Below are positions 44,901-56,700 of a stretch of DNA of 64,000 nucleotides, piece by piece. Both the position numbers and the translations under genes were made by a program. Each line of letters begins with the position of its first letter. Position 1 is the stretch's first letter. The notes under the pieces are model-generated. The model was given only the letters and a program-made list of their open reading frames with translations, ran no database searches and was not told where the DNA came from. Origin of the DNA: Siphonodentalium dalli (taxonomy: Eukaryota; Mollusca; Scaphopoda; Gadilida; Siphonodentaliidae); NCBI GenBank assembly GCA_032622095.1, contig CP136066.1, positions 184,798,716 to 184,862,715 of the forward strand, in the 5' to 3' direction.

Positions 44901-45372
44901 ACACCACAAATAACGATACAGCCACGATTCACCATGCATGAACACCAGGTATACTCCTACACCTGGCACATGACCATATAGTCACTATAAGTATACATAT
45001 TCGCCACATTGACGATCATACATTCACTCATTGTATACATATTCATCTCACTATGGACCATACATCCACTACATGTATACCTATTCGCCATACTATGACC
45101 TTAGGGTCAATCCAGGTATACATATACACCTCACCAATGGTGAGCCCTTCCAGATATACTAATACCCACACACACGACCACTTATACCTTCCATACTTGC
45201 ATATACAGCTCATACATGGCAATTCAGCAGCTCACTGTATACCGTACTCATACACGCCGCTCCATGATCAGTTAATGTACAAAACACAAAATAAAGTCAT
45301 ATTACTCAACCAGTTCCAAACAACATAAACTGATATAGAAGATATTTGTTAAAAACGTCATATTTTCAACTT
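41960..45372. mobile_element. 3.4 kb foldback-like element with degenerate minisatellite interior
   Basis: Terminal inverted repeats of about 120 bp lie at 41960-42079 and 45253-45372 (AAGTTGAAAATATGACG at the outer end; GAACTGGTTGAGTAAT and ATTAACTGATCAT further in). Most of the interior is a degenerate repeat with words GGTCATG, GTGTATATGTATACA and GGAGTGACT in one orientation at 42995-44640 and inverted at 44770-45250. No clear target duplication. Confidence 0.65.
42995..45250. repeat. Degenerate 50-60 bp minisatellite in two opposing arms
   Basis: Roughly 30 imperfect units on the left (ATGGTCATG.GTGAGGTG.ATATGTATACA.GGAGTGACTAT) and about 10 inverted units on the right. The junction has GGTGGCTATCGCTTTCCAC (about 44640) facing GTGGTAAGCGATAGCCACC (about 44750). 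Reading frames here are repeat by-products. Confidence 0.75.
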
Positions 45373-46245
45373 CCGGCGGCCATTTTGGCGGCCATCTTCG
45401 AGGGTGAGTTTCAATTTTGCGCCAAAAAGTGTCATTATGTCTTAGCTTCACGAAAATATATACATTTGTATACATTTTACCAGATTTTCCCGCTATAATT
45501 TGCATAAAACTGACTTAGGGTCTGATCTGAAAAACAACGGCCAGGATGGACGCCATCTTGTCTGGAGTCTACACGGCAACTTTTTTTCTTCTTATTAACA
45601 TTGCTTAAAAGTTGATGGACATAATAAGGAACAAAATGAGTGGGGTGAAGTTAAGTCCCAGGGGGGGGGGGGGTGCAAGGATACCCCTATTGGCTCCCGG
45701 ACTATTCTTAAGAGAATCGTCGATAAATAAACAAAACAGTAATGTCTTACCGTAGGTACCTGACTAATATGATGTTAATGTTTCAGAATTATTACTGTGA
45801 TGATAGTATCATGATACAACGCGGCTTCGAACGTTCCGCGAGGAGTATATAAGTTTGAATAAGTTCAAGGCCAGTTACGTGATTTCATATGGCGTCGTAC
45901 GGTGAGCTATATCAACAACCCTCCAGCGAAGAAAACACGAAGATTTTAAAAGCCTTTTATTGAACCCTATGTTCATCCCATCGGGCGACAGGCAGTCTAT
46001 TCGTGTTCGGCACCTTCGAATTATGGTAAAAAAGTTGGTTTGACACTTTTCCGCGGAATTGCTTCTAGAAATGTCTTTTCTGAGAATTACGACTAGACTA
46101 TGTGGTCGGCTGACCTTTTATTCAGGGTAACTTTGTAAGTTGTGGATGTGAGTCGTTATCACGAGAAAATGTGGCAGATATATGAACAATGTGCATTCTG
46201 TTATACCATGTAGACTATATCTGTCCGCAGCGAAATGAAATACTC
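45373..46245. other. Intergenic, no gene recognised
   Basis: Apart from a 14 base G-run at 45661-45674, no feature is seen. Confidence 0.4.
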
Positions 46246-46319
46246 ACAAGTTAATTTCACTGAATTTAACTTGGGCAACTCTCTCACTGGTGACATTAAT
46301 ACAATAATGCATGAATCAT
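46246..46319. repeat. Left part of a split dispersed repeat
   Basis: CACAAGTTAATTTCACTGAA to CATGAATCAT. It continues at 49580 after the inserted 3.3 kb unit. Unsplit relatives are at 49690-49990 and 62760-63050. Confidence 0.6.
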
Positions 46320-49300
46320 TTCGGCCAATTTGGCCGGTTACTTCATGTGAGTTTTTCATCTGACGTGTGTGTCGGAATAATGATGTGGAGGATTTATGTA
46401 AATGTTAGCCCAAACTACATTTCCAAGTAACGATGGTTTTGTTGTTTATTTTGAGGAATAATACCGCGTCAGATGAATTCAGCCCAAATATGTTAACAGT
46501 TGTCGTGTAAAACATTAGGCAGTAAGTTAGCGTTATTTAGTATTTGTGGATGTCCTTTAACATGGGGAAAATAGACTACTGCGCTTGAACGAGCATGTGA
46601 ATTGTCGTTTTTAATGTATAGCAACTTTATAATCAATAACAGAGGCATTCTCTGTCAAATAAGGTCGCTCTATTTACGATACCAATTGGGGAACTTCGTG
46701 AATTAAATTACGCGTAAACTTAACCTGCTGCAAATAGAAAAGGTGTCGGAATCGGCGTACTCACATCAGGGCTAACTCGCCCCAATCGGCGAGTGCCAAC
46801 TCGGAATAAAAGATGCATACGGGGTGTTATATGGCGTTTGGTCCGTTGTTTCTCAATGAATATTATTGAAATTTGGTGTATATGTCCGGGCTGGGACATG
46901 GAATACAACAACGTTTGAATTGTTTTTAAATTTACAAATTTGTTGATTTTATTCATTTTGTTTTCGTTCTGAAACACACTATAAAGTGTATATAATATAA
47001 TAACGAACACGAGACATACATAATTTATAAACTGTTAACAAAAGATATCAAATTCAATACATGACAAAGATGACTCAGTGGAGTTTATAAAGTGAACATA
47101 AAAACATTGAGGTAAGAATCTTTTTAAGGAATGCAACTTTATTTAATGATAATAAACACATAAATTAAAATAACAAACATGAGACATACATGATTTATAA
47201 ACTGTTAACAAAAGATATCAAACTCAATACATGACAAAGATGACTCAGTGAAGTTTATAAAGTGAACATAAAAATATTAAGGTAAAAATCTTTTTAAGCA
47301 TTACTAAACCGTTTAGCACAGTCCACTTCACTCATCCGATCATCACTAAACTTCATATTTATCTTGATATTGATCTATCAGATGAGAGCTATCAAATATT
47401 TTTTTAATTTTATAGGAAAAAATGGTCGCCAGCGGCCATATTGCATTTACGTTATATGTTATCGCGTCATGTCGATATCTAGAATTAGTTAGAAATTTCA
47501 CCTTTCCAGATTCATAATTGCTCCATTGACTGTAACAGATGGAATTATTCCCCTCTTCGGATAGAGTGTCACTGAAACTTTATTTTGTCAGACTGTCTGT
47601 ATAGTCACTGATTATATATGGCAATAATCTGTAATAAGATGTAGCACTATTTTATTTTATATTTACATGCAGTGCTGTTTTTATACAACAATTCTAATCC
47701 CCCCTAGATCATCATGTGATCGACCATACATCGCGCGAGGACCTGGTTGAATTAAGGGGGGTTTTATGGATAACTTCTGTCCTCAAGCTAGATTATACTT
47801 ATGACATTTAATGGCATGTTTCTAACGTGGAGGGTTAGATATGCTTGAGACACCACCACTCTTCAATTCACACCAAGTTATCAGCTGTCATATTCGGATA
47901 TTAGAACCCATAGCCATGATATATGGTTTATTTTGTGTATACTAGTAATATTGTTATTTTCAGTACCTTTATATACCAGTACTGTGTATAACAATGCATA
48001 TAAATTAATCAATGTATACATGTATATTGATTCAACGGATTCAGTGGTTTTGTCCATAAGTCTATCAAATATGCGGGGAAAACATGGCCACAAGCAGTAC
48101 ACCCTGTTAAATTTCGAATTTGAATCAATTGGCGCACCCTGCAGCCAGCTTTTATTGGAGAACTTTTTCTCACGTGGATAGTTTGGGTCACCGCTAGATG
48201 TGAGCCATGTTTTGTTCTCAAGCTGTCCTTGTGAAGACATCACTGCCAGCGGTGATCTGGAATTTTACTATTTTTATGGCTAAATAATTTGGTTGATCCT
48301 ACAGACGACACCCCTTGTCCGATCGTCACCAGATTCCACAATGATCTTCTGGATAACCAGGGTGAGAGTAATCTAATTTTCCCGAATTTCGTTAAAAAAC
48401 ATTACCACAGGCAGCAATTTGGTATCTTACTGTTTGATCCTCTTTTGCGTGACTGAATTGTTTAGCAACTGTACAGTCATATCCCTCATCTGATAGTCAC
48501 CACACTTTATATTGATCTTCGGGCTGACAACTAGATGGGAGCTATCGAATGCTTTGAATTTTTTTGGAAAACATTGTCGCCAGCAGTCATCTTCTATTTT
48601 GGTTTTTATATACATGTATAGGTATCTCTTCATTCGGATAGTCAGTATTACGTAGGTACTTCAACTTTCCGCATTCCTGTCATCATTTGAAATATAAAAA
48701 TTTACCTGATACCATGCACCCTTCAAAATTTGTTTCGTCGTATCTATTTTAATGACCCGTATGGTAATATTGATAGATATATTTGTCAAACATTTCTTTG
48801 TACAATATACAGGTATTTAGTTTGTAACTAAATCTAGAAATATATAATAGTAGCTGGTGGACCCTACTTCGTCCGGGATGTTCCCCTCTGATTTTCGGAG
48901 AATTGCGCGATTTAACCTTGAATTGACCACTTTAAAGGTGAACGTCATGTCGGGTCCCGATTTGACCCGTCCAAAACACTCCCCGGACAAAAGTCACGAC
49001 AAAAATACCCGTCGAAATCCGCCCGGCTTTACCCGATTTGACCTTGAATTGACAATTTTGAATGTCAAGATCAGGTCAGGGTCATAATTTGACCCACCCG
49101 AAACACTCCTGGGACAAAAGTAACAGTAGGTATTATATTTCGTTGAAATACTTCCGTTTTACCAGATTTGACCTTGAATTGATCTGTTTGAATGTCAAAG
49201 TCAGGTCGGGATCAAGATTTGACCCGTCCAAATAGTCCAGAAACATGCCTACATCAGCACGTTCGAGAACATGGTCCCACGTGAAATTGGACCCGTCCAT

Positions 49301-49579
49301 ATTGCTCCCGGGATCGAAGTAGTCCCTACACACAATTTTTTAGTCGGATCGGTCAATGTCCAGAAACATGCCTATGAGCGAGGTCAAGTTGACACGTTAA
49401 ATACCAAATCCGAGTCGGATCAGTCGAGCAGTGTTAGAGTCTATAACACATACACACATGCATTCATGCATACACACATACATACAGACAGGTGTTCCAA
49501 AATGTATAATCGATAGCTACAACAATTCTATGGTAGATAGTTCACGGCCGACCTGATGCATGCATCTTAGTTTTCTTGT
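46320..49579. mobile_element. 3.3 kb mobile or duplicated unit, copy I
   Basis: Starts TTCGGCCAATTTGGCCGG and ends TAGTTTTCTTGT. The whole unit reappears at 54798-58212. It interrupts a repeat whose unbroken versions are at 49826-49990 and 62900-63040: CATGAATCAT before it and TATTTGTTGTGG after it. It carries a two-copy tandem repeat of about 175 bp (46990-47300) and three units of about 120 bp with GATTTGACCTTGAATTGA (48900-49240). Reading frames are short and unrecognised. Relative to copy II it lacks about 230 bp (near 49237) but keeps about 100 bp near 48495-48600. Confidence 0.7.
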
Positions 49580-49995
49580 ATATTTGTTGTGGTGTATTTT
49601 TAACAGAGATAAATCGATTGGTATTCCGCAGGCCATTTGGTTGACACAGCGTTAGATACTTCAGGCCACAAACAGGTTAATATTTGTTTAATTTTTGATT
49701 GACAAATAAATATAACAAGGAGATGACACAGACAGACAGACAGACATACATACATAAAGCACTAACATTAGCACAACGATACATTGATACATATGTTCGC
49801 GCACTAAATTATGCATGCTCCCAACGAATTGAATTTCACTGAATTTAACTTGGGCCACTCTCTCACTGGTGATATTAATACAATCATGCATGAATCATAT
49901 AGTTGTTGTGTTTATTTTTTAAAGAGATAAATCGATTGGTATTCCACATGCCATTTGGGCGACACACCATGTCTTGATATATGTAATTTCTAAGG
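49580..49995. repeat. Right part of the split repeat plus a second complete copy
   Basis: 49580-49690 continues the split repeat (ATAAATCGATTGGTATTCCG, GCCATTTGG). 49690-49990 is another copy in the same orientation, including a CAGACAGACAGACAGAC run and CTCTCTCACTGGTGA.ATTAATA. Confidence 0.6.
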
Positions 49996-50478
49996 TCCGC
50001 GCTGGACCGACATTTACTTTTGCCAAATAATTTGCCAATTGAAAATAGTTTTTGCCAAATTATATTAGCATTTGCCAAATGCTATCCCTGATAGTATCAT
50101 TTTCTGCAATGTTAATTATTATGTTTCGACACTCGCGGGTTGAACGACTTTTGATATCGATAGAAAAGCAGTTAGTTAATAATTAATTACACTCGCATCT
50201 CTATTGTGGTTTACCGTACAACAATAAGCCAATCACCGAACAATTCAACGGGAGAAGGGTTGCTAAGTGGTGTTAACTTTTCCTAAACGTTATAAAACAC
50301 CACTAATATAATTATGTTGTTAGAGTTTACTGAAATAAATGGTAATGATTGACCAATATTTTTCAAATTGCTTGAGGAATTATAAAGTGATTTGCCAAAA
50401 CTTTTGCCAAATGAAAATATTTTTTGCCAAATCTGAATTATTTTTGCCATTGGCAAATTTGGCAAGTGGCAGCGCGTA
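49996..50478. mobile_element. Possible MITE rich in TTTGCCAAAT motifs
   Basis: The ends are CGCGCTGG and CAGCGCG. At least nine TTTGCCAAA-type words cluster at both ends (50020-50085 and 50390-50466). It lies just beyond the GPCR stop codon, in its 3' flank. The terminal repeats are short, so the call is tentative. Confidence 0.4.
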
Positions 50479-50510
50479 ACTACTAATTTTCATTATAAAT
50501 GATATTTGAC

Positions 50511-53422
50511 TCAATTCTTACGCACACTACTGGAGAGTTTATAACTAGTCATCTTCGTCGCCTTTCCATTTGCTGATATGACTATATCCTGGCAGCAGAA
50601 TATTTTGTAGAAGCTGATCTGGACGACTCGTATTTTGAATGCATAGATGATAGGGTTCACGATGCAGTTGATGAAGGCGAATCCGACGACATAGTATAGG
50701 ATGTTGGACTTTTGTGAAGTTGTCGTGTCATCAAGGCGTCCGTCTATCTCCAGCATCAATGTTATATCTGAATGAGTATACGATAATATATCAACACACA
50801 TATAGTCTGGCTTGCAACGTCTACATATGACCATATATTACGAGCAACAACATACTACTACCGACATAGTGCGACCATCTGTCATCAAGTTAAAACATAT
50901 ACAACTTTCTTACTTAAGATGGAAATCGGTCGCGGTAAGTAAATTCCATTGGAAAAGTATGAAAGCTACGTTTTATGCTGTTCGCAGAGGAATGGGTCAT
51001 TAAGCAGATCTTCTTCTGTCGCGCAGTGACCTTACTGTAGCCTCGTTTCAATTAAAGGCACGTGAGGCCTTAGTTGTCGAAAATATTCATATTTGTTCCA
51101 ATCACCGTAAACAGGAAAACATTAAAATGCATACAGTTTCGTTCATATATACAATGACAATCGCGTAAACAGCATGTTATCATACAGATTGACTATATTT
51201 TACTTAAGCAAGAGCCTGATTGTGTTACAGAAGACAGCACAATGCTGCTGGCTAATCACACACAAATGGCATAAACGCTCTTTAGTCGTTCCATATCAGG
51301 AATTCACCCACAAAGAACGCTCTTTAAGTTTACCATCATAATATAAACAAACACCAGAAAAGTAACTTTTTATGCCTTTATTTACATAACAATGGTCAAA
51401 CATATGACAATAACATACAGTTTATGTGATATTTCTTATTTGTATACGGACAAAGTCTGTCTATATTTTGTTGTTCTTTCTGTTTGTGGCGGTTTTTGAC
51501 GGGTGGAAATATTTTCACAGGATACCCACCGCGAAGGCCAACCGTACCTTTAACTGATGAGAATACAACATGTAATCTTATGGGGTAAAACATGTTTACC
51601 CCACTTAGCGAGACCGGTGAAAAACTTTAATAACTTTAAAAAACTGGGATATATTACTCAACAAAATGACACGTGTGTATTGATTTCAGTTACACACATA
51701 TCCCCTGTGCTTATTTGGTGATCAAATAATTAGTGCTCATTAACTTTAATAACTTTAAACAACTGGGATATATTATTCAACAAAATGACATGTGTATATT
51801 GATTTCAGTTACACACATATCCCCTGTGCTTATTTGGTAATCGAATAATTAGTGCTCATTAACTTTCAAAAACTGGGATATATTACTCAACAAAATGACA
51901 TGTGTGTATTGATTTCAGTTACACACATATCCCCTGTGCTTATTTGGTAATCGAATAATTAGTGCTCATTATCTAGACTAACTGTTTCTCTTTGCCAAGC
52001 GTTGTCCATTTCAATAATTCAGGCGTTATTCATAACTGCTAACCATGCGAATATGCGAAATATCTCTTTTTATATCACATGAAACCCCTATAATATCATT
52101 GGAAAATCCATTACATATTTTCTTATCTGTCACTAGTTTGTAATCGCCGGGAAACTTAGCATTGCGCCAAGTAAATTACAGCGCGGATTAATACTATTTA
52201 GGAAAGCCGCGCTTGAAAATAATACTAGAAATTGCAAAATGATTGCTTTGTTCATTAAAGTTCAATTATTTTCCAACTTAGTTGCATTGACGAAAATAGG
52301 CACAAAAACAAAGAGGGAAATGAGGGGACTATATGTTTAGTCGCAAGGCAGAGCGCGCAATACCGTCGTATACGGTTGTGAAGCGTCTCAGCCAACGCCG
52401 TGCATGTATTTTACATGCTTTTTTCAGCTAATTTTAAAGATTTTGATTTGATAAAAGACAAAAATCTCGTTTGATAACTTTGATTCACAACTCGTCTACG
52501 ACTCGTTGTGAGTCAAATTTTTTAAACTCGTTTCATAAAATCTTATATCCCAACATAACTCGTTGGAGACCATCTATATCCCAATTTCAAATTAACGCGC
52601 CAACACAGAATGATACAACACAACGGACTAATCTAAACACTCCTTACTTGTTGGAATCGATGTAAGGAAGTAAACTCCGGCGATGAGGCAGATTGTTGTA
52701 GTTAATCTCCATGTATTTCTGTCGAACTTCAAATTCCCTCCCATGTGACGCTGCATCTTCATTGCGTTTGCGTGTGACCACACGACCTTGAAAATGTGAA
52801 TATACACGAGGATCATAATGAACGTAGGAAACAGGAACAGGGCGACCAGCAGTGTCAAATAGTCGTTGCTGTGGACACCTAAATATGTGCATGGCCATAT
52901 GACGTCATTCGGTGGATCCACGTTCCATCCCATTGTTGGAAGCTGACCAATAATTACAGACAGGATCCATATCCCCGCGATCAGACATAGGTTTGATGTC
53001 TTGTGGAATATATTGTTGTACTTGAAAGGCATCGTGATCTTAACGTAGCGGTCAAAGGTCAATGCGACGAGGTTAAGGACTGAACATATTCCAATGCTAT
53101 GGATCAATCCGTACCGGAACCTACACTCCGTTAAATCTTGGAAGTTAACGATGTTGTACGTCACGTGATACAACAAAATTACTCCAAGAAGGAGATCGAC
53201 CAGCGCGATGCTAGCTATGAATAGATCAGCTGCCTGGAGCAGGTGTTTATTTTTCCTGAGTGTGTCGAGGACGATTGAGTTGAGGAATATACTCGAAAGT
53301 CCAAACAAGGTTGAGATTGCGCCGATGACAAGATCCGCCGCTGTTGGTCCATACCCATTTAGGGTCCAGAATATCACGTTCTGATAAGAATTAGGGTCCA
53401 TATCTGTAGAATTCTCTACCAT
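50511..53422 (-). CDS. Class A GPCR, adenosine/MECA-like, two coding exons, 343 aa
   Basis: Exon 1 is 53422-52648 and exon 2 50767-50511. The intron (52647-50768) starts GTAAGG and ends TTCAG and is phase 1, splitting codon N259. TM1 is 28-52 (N48), TM2 62-87 with D76, C100 before TM3, DRY at 124-126, PTMGWN at 162-167 after TM4 (adenosine receptors have P.LGWN), C178 in loop 2, TM5 187-211, TM6 238-258, TM7 281-303 with NPIIY at 296-300, and CC at 316-317 for palmitoylation. An N-glycosylation site lies at N4. The start is MVENST; a possible splice acceptor (TTTACAG) lies 30 bases upstream, so a 5' UTR exon may exist. The roughly 50 bp between TM6 and TM7 is short and the ligand unknown. The intron holds a TTAA MITE and a minisatellite. 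All landmarks are intact, so it is probably functional. Confidence 0.85.
51052..51553. mobile_element. TTAA-flanked MITE in the GPCR intron (copy 3)
   Basis: A full-length relative of 4111-4612, flanked by TTAA at 51052 and 51550-51553. The independent location confirms the ends of the family. Confidence 0.75.
51624..51970. repeat. Tandem repeat of about 115 bp, 3 copies, in the GPCR intron
   Basis: Each unit has AACTGGGATATATTA.TCAA, TTGATTTCAGTTACACACAT and TAATTAGTGCTCATTA. Confidence 0.9.
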
Positions 53423-53490
53423 GAAATATTCTGCGATCGTATACCTGTAAATGGAATGAACAAAGCAATGAAACGCCGTATATATAGAAT

Positions 53491-53782
53491 GAATATTTTT
53501 CATTTGTCTTAATCGCACTCGGGAACACTTAACAACGTACACAACACACTTGGGCATGATTAATATTTGATTCTGATATCGAAGTTGGTGAGCTAAACAA
53601 AGCGACGTGCGTGGTGATTATTTCTGAAAATATACAAACGAAATCGAATTCTTGCGGATGTGAGGCCATTGTATCGTACTTTATTAAACTGAAGCGACGA
53701 ATGACGATTTATAGGAAGGTGCAACTTACTGCGATTCAGACTATTCTTAGATCCCGCTAGACTCGGACGAATATCGGACAAA
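53491..53782. promoter_or_regulatory. Shared upstream block between GPCR (-) and R3 (+)
   Basis: Same block as 13763-14055. The GPCR start codon (53422) and the R3 start codon (53783-53785) are about 360 bp apart in divergent orientation, so a bidirectional promoter is possible. The GPCR frame continues upstream into the block (to 53557), but the homologous frame at R1 (13829 leftward) does not lead into a GPCR. Confidence 0.45.
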
Positions 53783-56700
53783 ATGATTAAACAGTTTCTT
53801 TGTTAGCTGCTGTTCGCTATCAGCGTCTGTCTCTGTACTAAACTTCAACGCGACGCCATCATCGACCTTAGAACTATAATTTACAACATTTCGGACACAC
53901 TTGTGCCGCCGACTGAAATCCAATATACGGAACAAAGTCTCAAAATAATCGCTGTTGTGTCGTTGTCGTGGTTGGATACTGACTCTAAATGGGAACCAGC
54001 TTCTCACAATGGTGTTGATATGATTATGATCGACGAGGAACATATATGGACTCCGCATGTTGGTGTTCCGAACACTGTCAACAAATTCGAAATGCTTAAG
54101 CATTATGGAGCAAGAACATCAAATTGACATCACAAAATGGCCATTTGATACACAGTCCTGTGCTGTTATATGTTACCCGTTTGATGATGTCAAACTATTG
54201 CCGTATGCGATCCACGTCTATGATGAATACACTCGAATGTTCGTGCAAAGAGAAAAATGGAAAATCGTCGCATACAACATAACTTCATTCTGGGTGGAAA
54301 TAGAAGGAAAGATGGCGGTTGAAGTAAATCTGAAGGTCGCGAGGAAGTCTTCCTTCTACGTCATTACTATTATAACACCACTAGGGCTACTCTCATTTGC
54401 TAACTTGTGTACCTTCAATATAATTGTTGCTTCGGGCGAGAAAATGTCATTCTCTGTATCAATAATGCTGTCATTTTCGATCTACTTCAATCTCATCTAC
54501 AACATTATGCCAAAAACATCTGGTTCGATTTCAGTCTTTGCCATTACATTGGATATTCTGTTTGCTATATCCGTCGCGACAACAATGGTAGCAGTTGCTG
54601 TCCAGAGGTTACATTTCATAGATCGGCCCAGCAGTGTTCCAAAATGGTTACGGTTCCTGTTACAGCGAACAAACAAGTGTGCTCCGTCAGATTCCTCAAC
54701 TGGGAGTGAATTAGACATGGACGTCGACTGGGTAGATTTAGCGTGTTGACAGATTAGCTTTCCGTATTTGTGTTTCTATAACTCTGTTGTCTGTCATTTC
54801 GGCCAATTTGGCCGGTTACTTCATGTGACTTTTTCATCTGACGTGTGTGTCGGATAATTGATCTGGAGGATTTATGTAAATGTTAGCCCAAACTACATTT
54901 CCAAGTAACGATGGTTTTGTTGTTTATTTTGAGGAATAATACCGCGTCAGATGAATTCAGCCCAAATATGTTAACAGTTGTCGTGTCAAACATTCGGCAG
55001 TAGGTTAGCGTTATTTAGTATTTGTGGATGTCCTTTAACATGGGGAAAATAGACTAACTGCGCTTGAACGAGCATGTGAATTTGTCGTTTTTAATGTACA
55101 GCAACTTGATAATCAATAACAGAGGCATTCTCTGTCAAATAACGTCGCTCTATTTACGGTATTAATTGCGGAACTTTCTAAAGTAAACTACGCGTAAACG
55201 GATACATACGGTAAATTCTAGAATGTGCCCGAATCGGCCTAATCGCCCCAGGGCCAACTCGCCCAGTCGACATGTGTCAATTCGGTACCTACTATAACAT
55301 GTACCCGAGTCCGATACGGAATAAAAGATGTATACGGGTGTTATATAGCGTTTGGTCCGTTGTTTCTCAATGAATATTATTGAAATTTGGTGTATATGTC
55401 CGGGCTGGGACATGGAATACAACAACGTTTGAATTGTTTTTAAATTTACAAATTTGTTGATTTTATTCAATTTGTTTTCGTTCTGAAAACACACTATAAA
55501 GTGTATATAATATAATAACGAACACGAGACATACATAATTTATAAACTGTTAACAAAAGATATCAAATTAAATACATGACAAAGATGACTCAGTGGAGTT
55601 TATAAAGTGAACATAAAAACATTGAGGTAAGAATCTTTTTAAGGAATGCAACTTTATTTAATGATAATAAACACATAAATTAAAATAACAAACATGAGAC
55701 ATACATGATTTATAAACTGTTAACAAAAGATATCAAACTCAATACATGACAAAGATGACTCAGTGATGTTTATAAAGTGAACATAAAAATATTAAGGTAA
55801 GAATCTTTTTAAGCATTACTAAACCGTTTAGCACAGACCACAGTCCACTTCACTCATCCGATCATCACCAAACTTCATATTTATCTTGATATTGATCTAT
55901 CAGATGAGAGCTATCAAATATTTTTTTCATTTCATAGGAAAAAATGGTCGCCAGCGGCCATATTGCATTTACGTTATATTTTATCGCGTCATGTCGATAT
56001 CTAGTATTACTTAGAAATTTCACCTTTCCAGATTCATAATTGCTCCATTGACTGTAACAGATGAAATTATTCCCCTCTTCGGATAGAGTGTCACTGAAAC
56101 TTTATTTTGTCAGACTGTCTGTATAATCACTGATTATATATGGCAATAATCTGTAATAAGATGTAGCACTATTTTATTTTATATTTACATGCAGTGCTGT
56201 TTTTATACATCAATTCTAATCCCCCTAGATCATCATGTGATCGATCATACATCGCGCGAGGACCTGGTTGAATTAAGGGGGTTTTATGGATCACTTCTGT
56301 CCTCAAGCTAGATTATACTTATGACATTTAATGGCAGGTTTCTAACGTGGAGGGTTAGATATGCTTGAGAAACCACCACTCTTTAATTCACACCAAGTTC
56401 TCAGCTGTCATGTTCGGATATTAGAACCCATAGCCATGATATATGGTTTATTTTGTGTATACTAGTAATATAGTTATTTTCAGTACCTTTATATACCAGT
56501 ACTGTGTATAACAATGCATATAAATTAATCCATGTATACATGTATATTGATTCAACGGATTCAGTGGTTTTGTCCATCAGTCTATCAAATTTGCGGGGAA
56601 AACATGGCCACAAGCAATACACCCTGCTAAATTTCGAATTTGAATCAATTGGCGCACCCTGCAGTCAGCTTTTATTGGAGAACTTTTTCTTATGTGGATA

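Noticed and set aside
46320-49579. The 3.3 kb unit as a classical Helitron
   Set aside because: The lack of target duplication and the hairpin near one end are suggestive, but neither TC nor CTRR termini nor A|T insertion are met. Left as unclassified.
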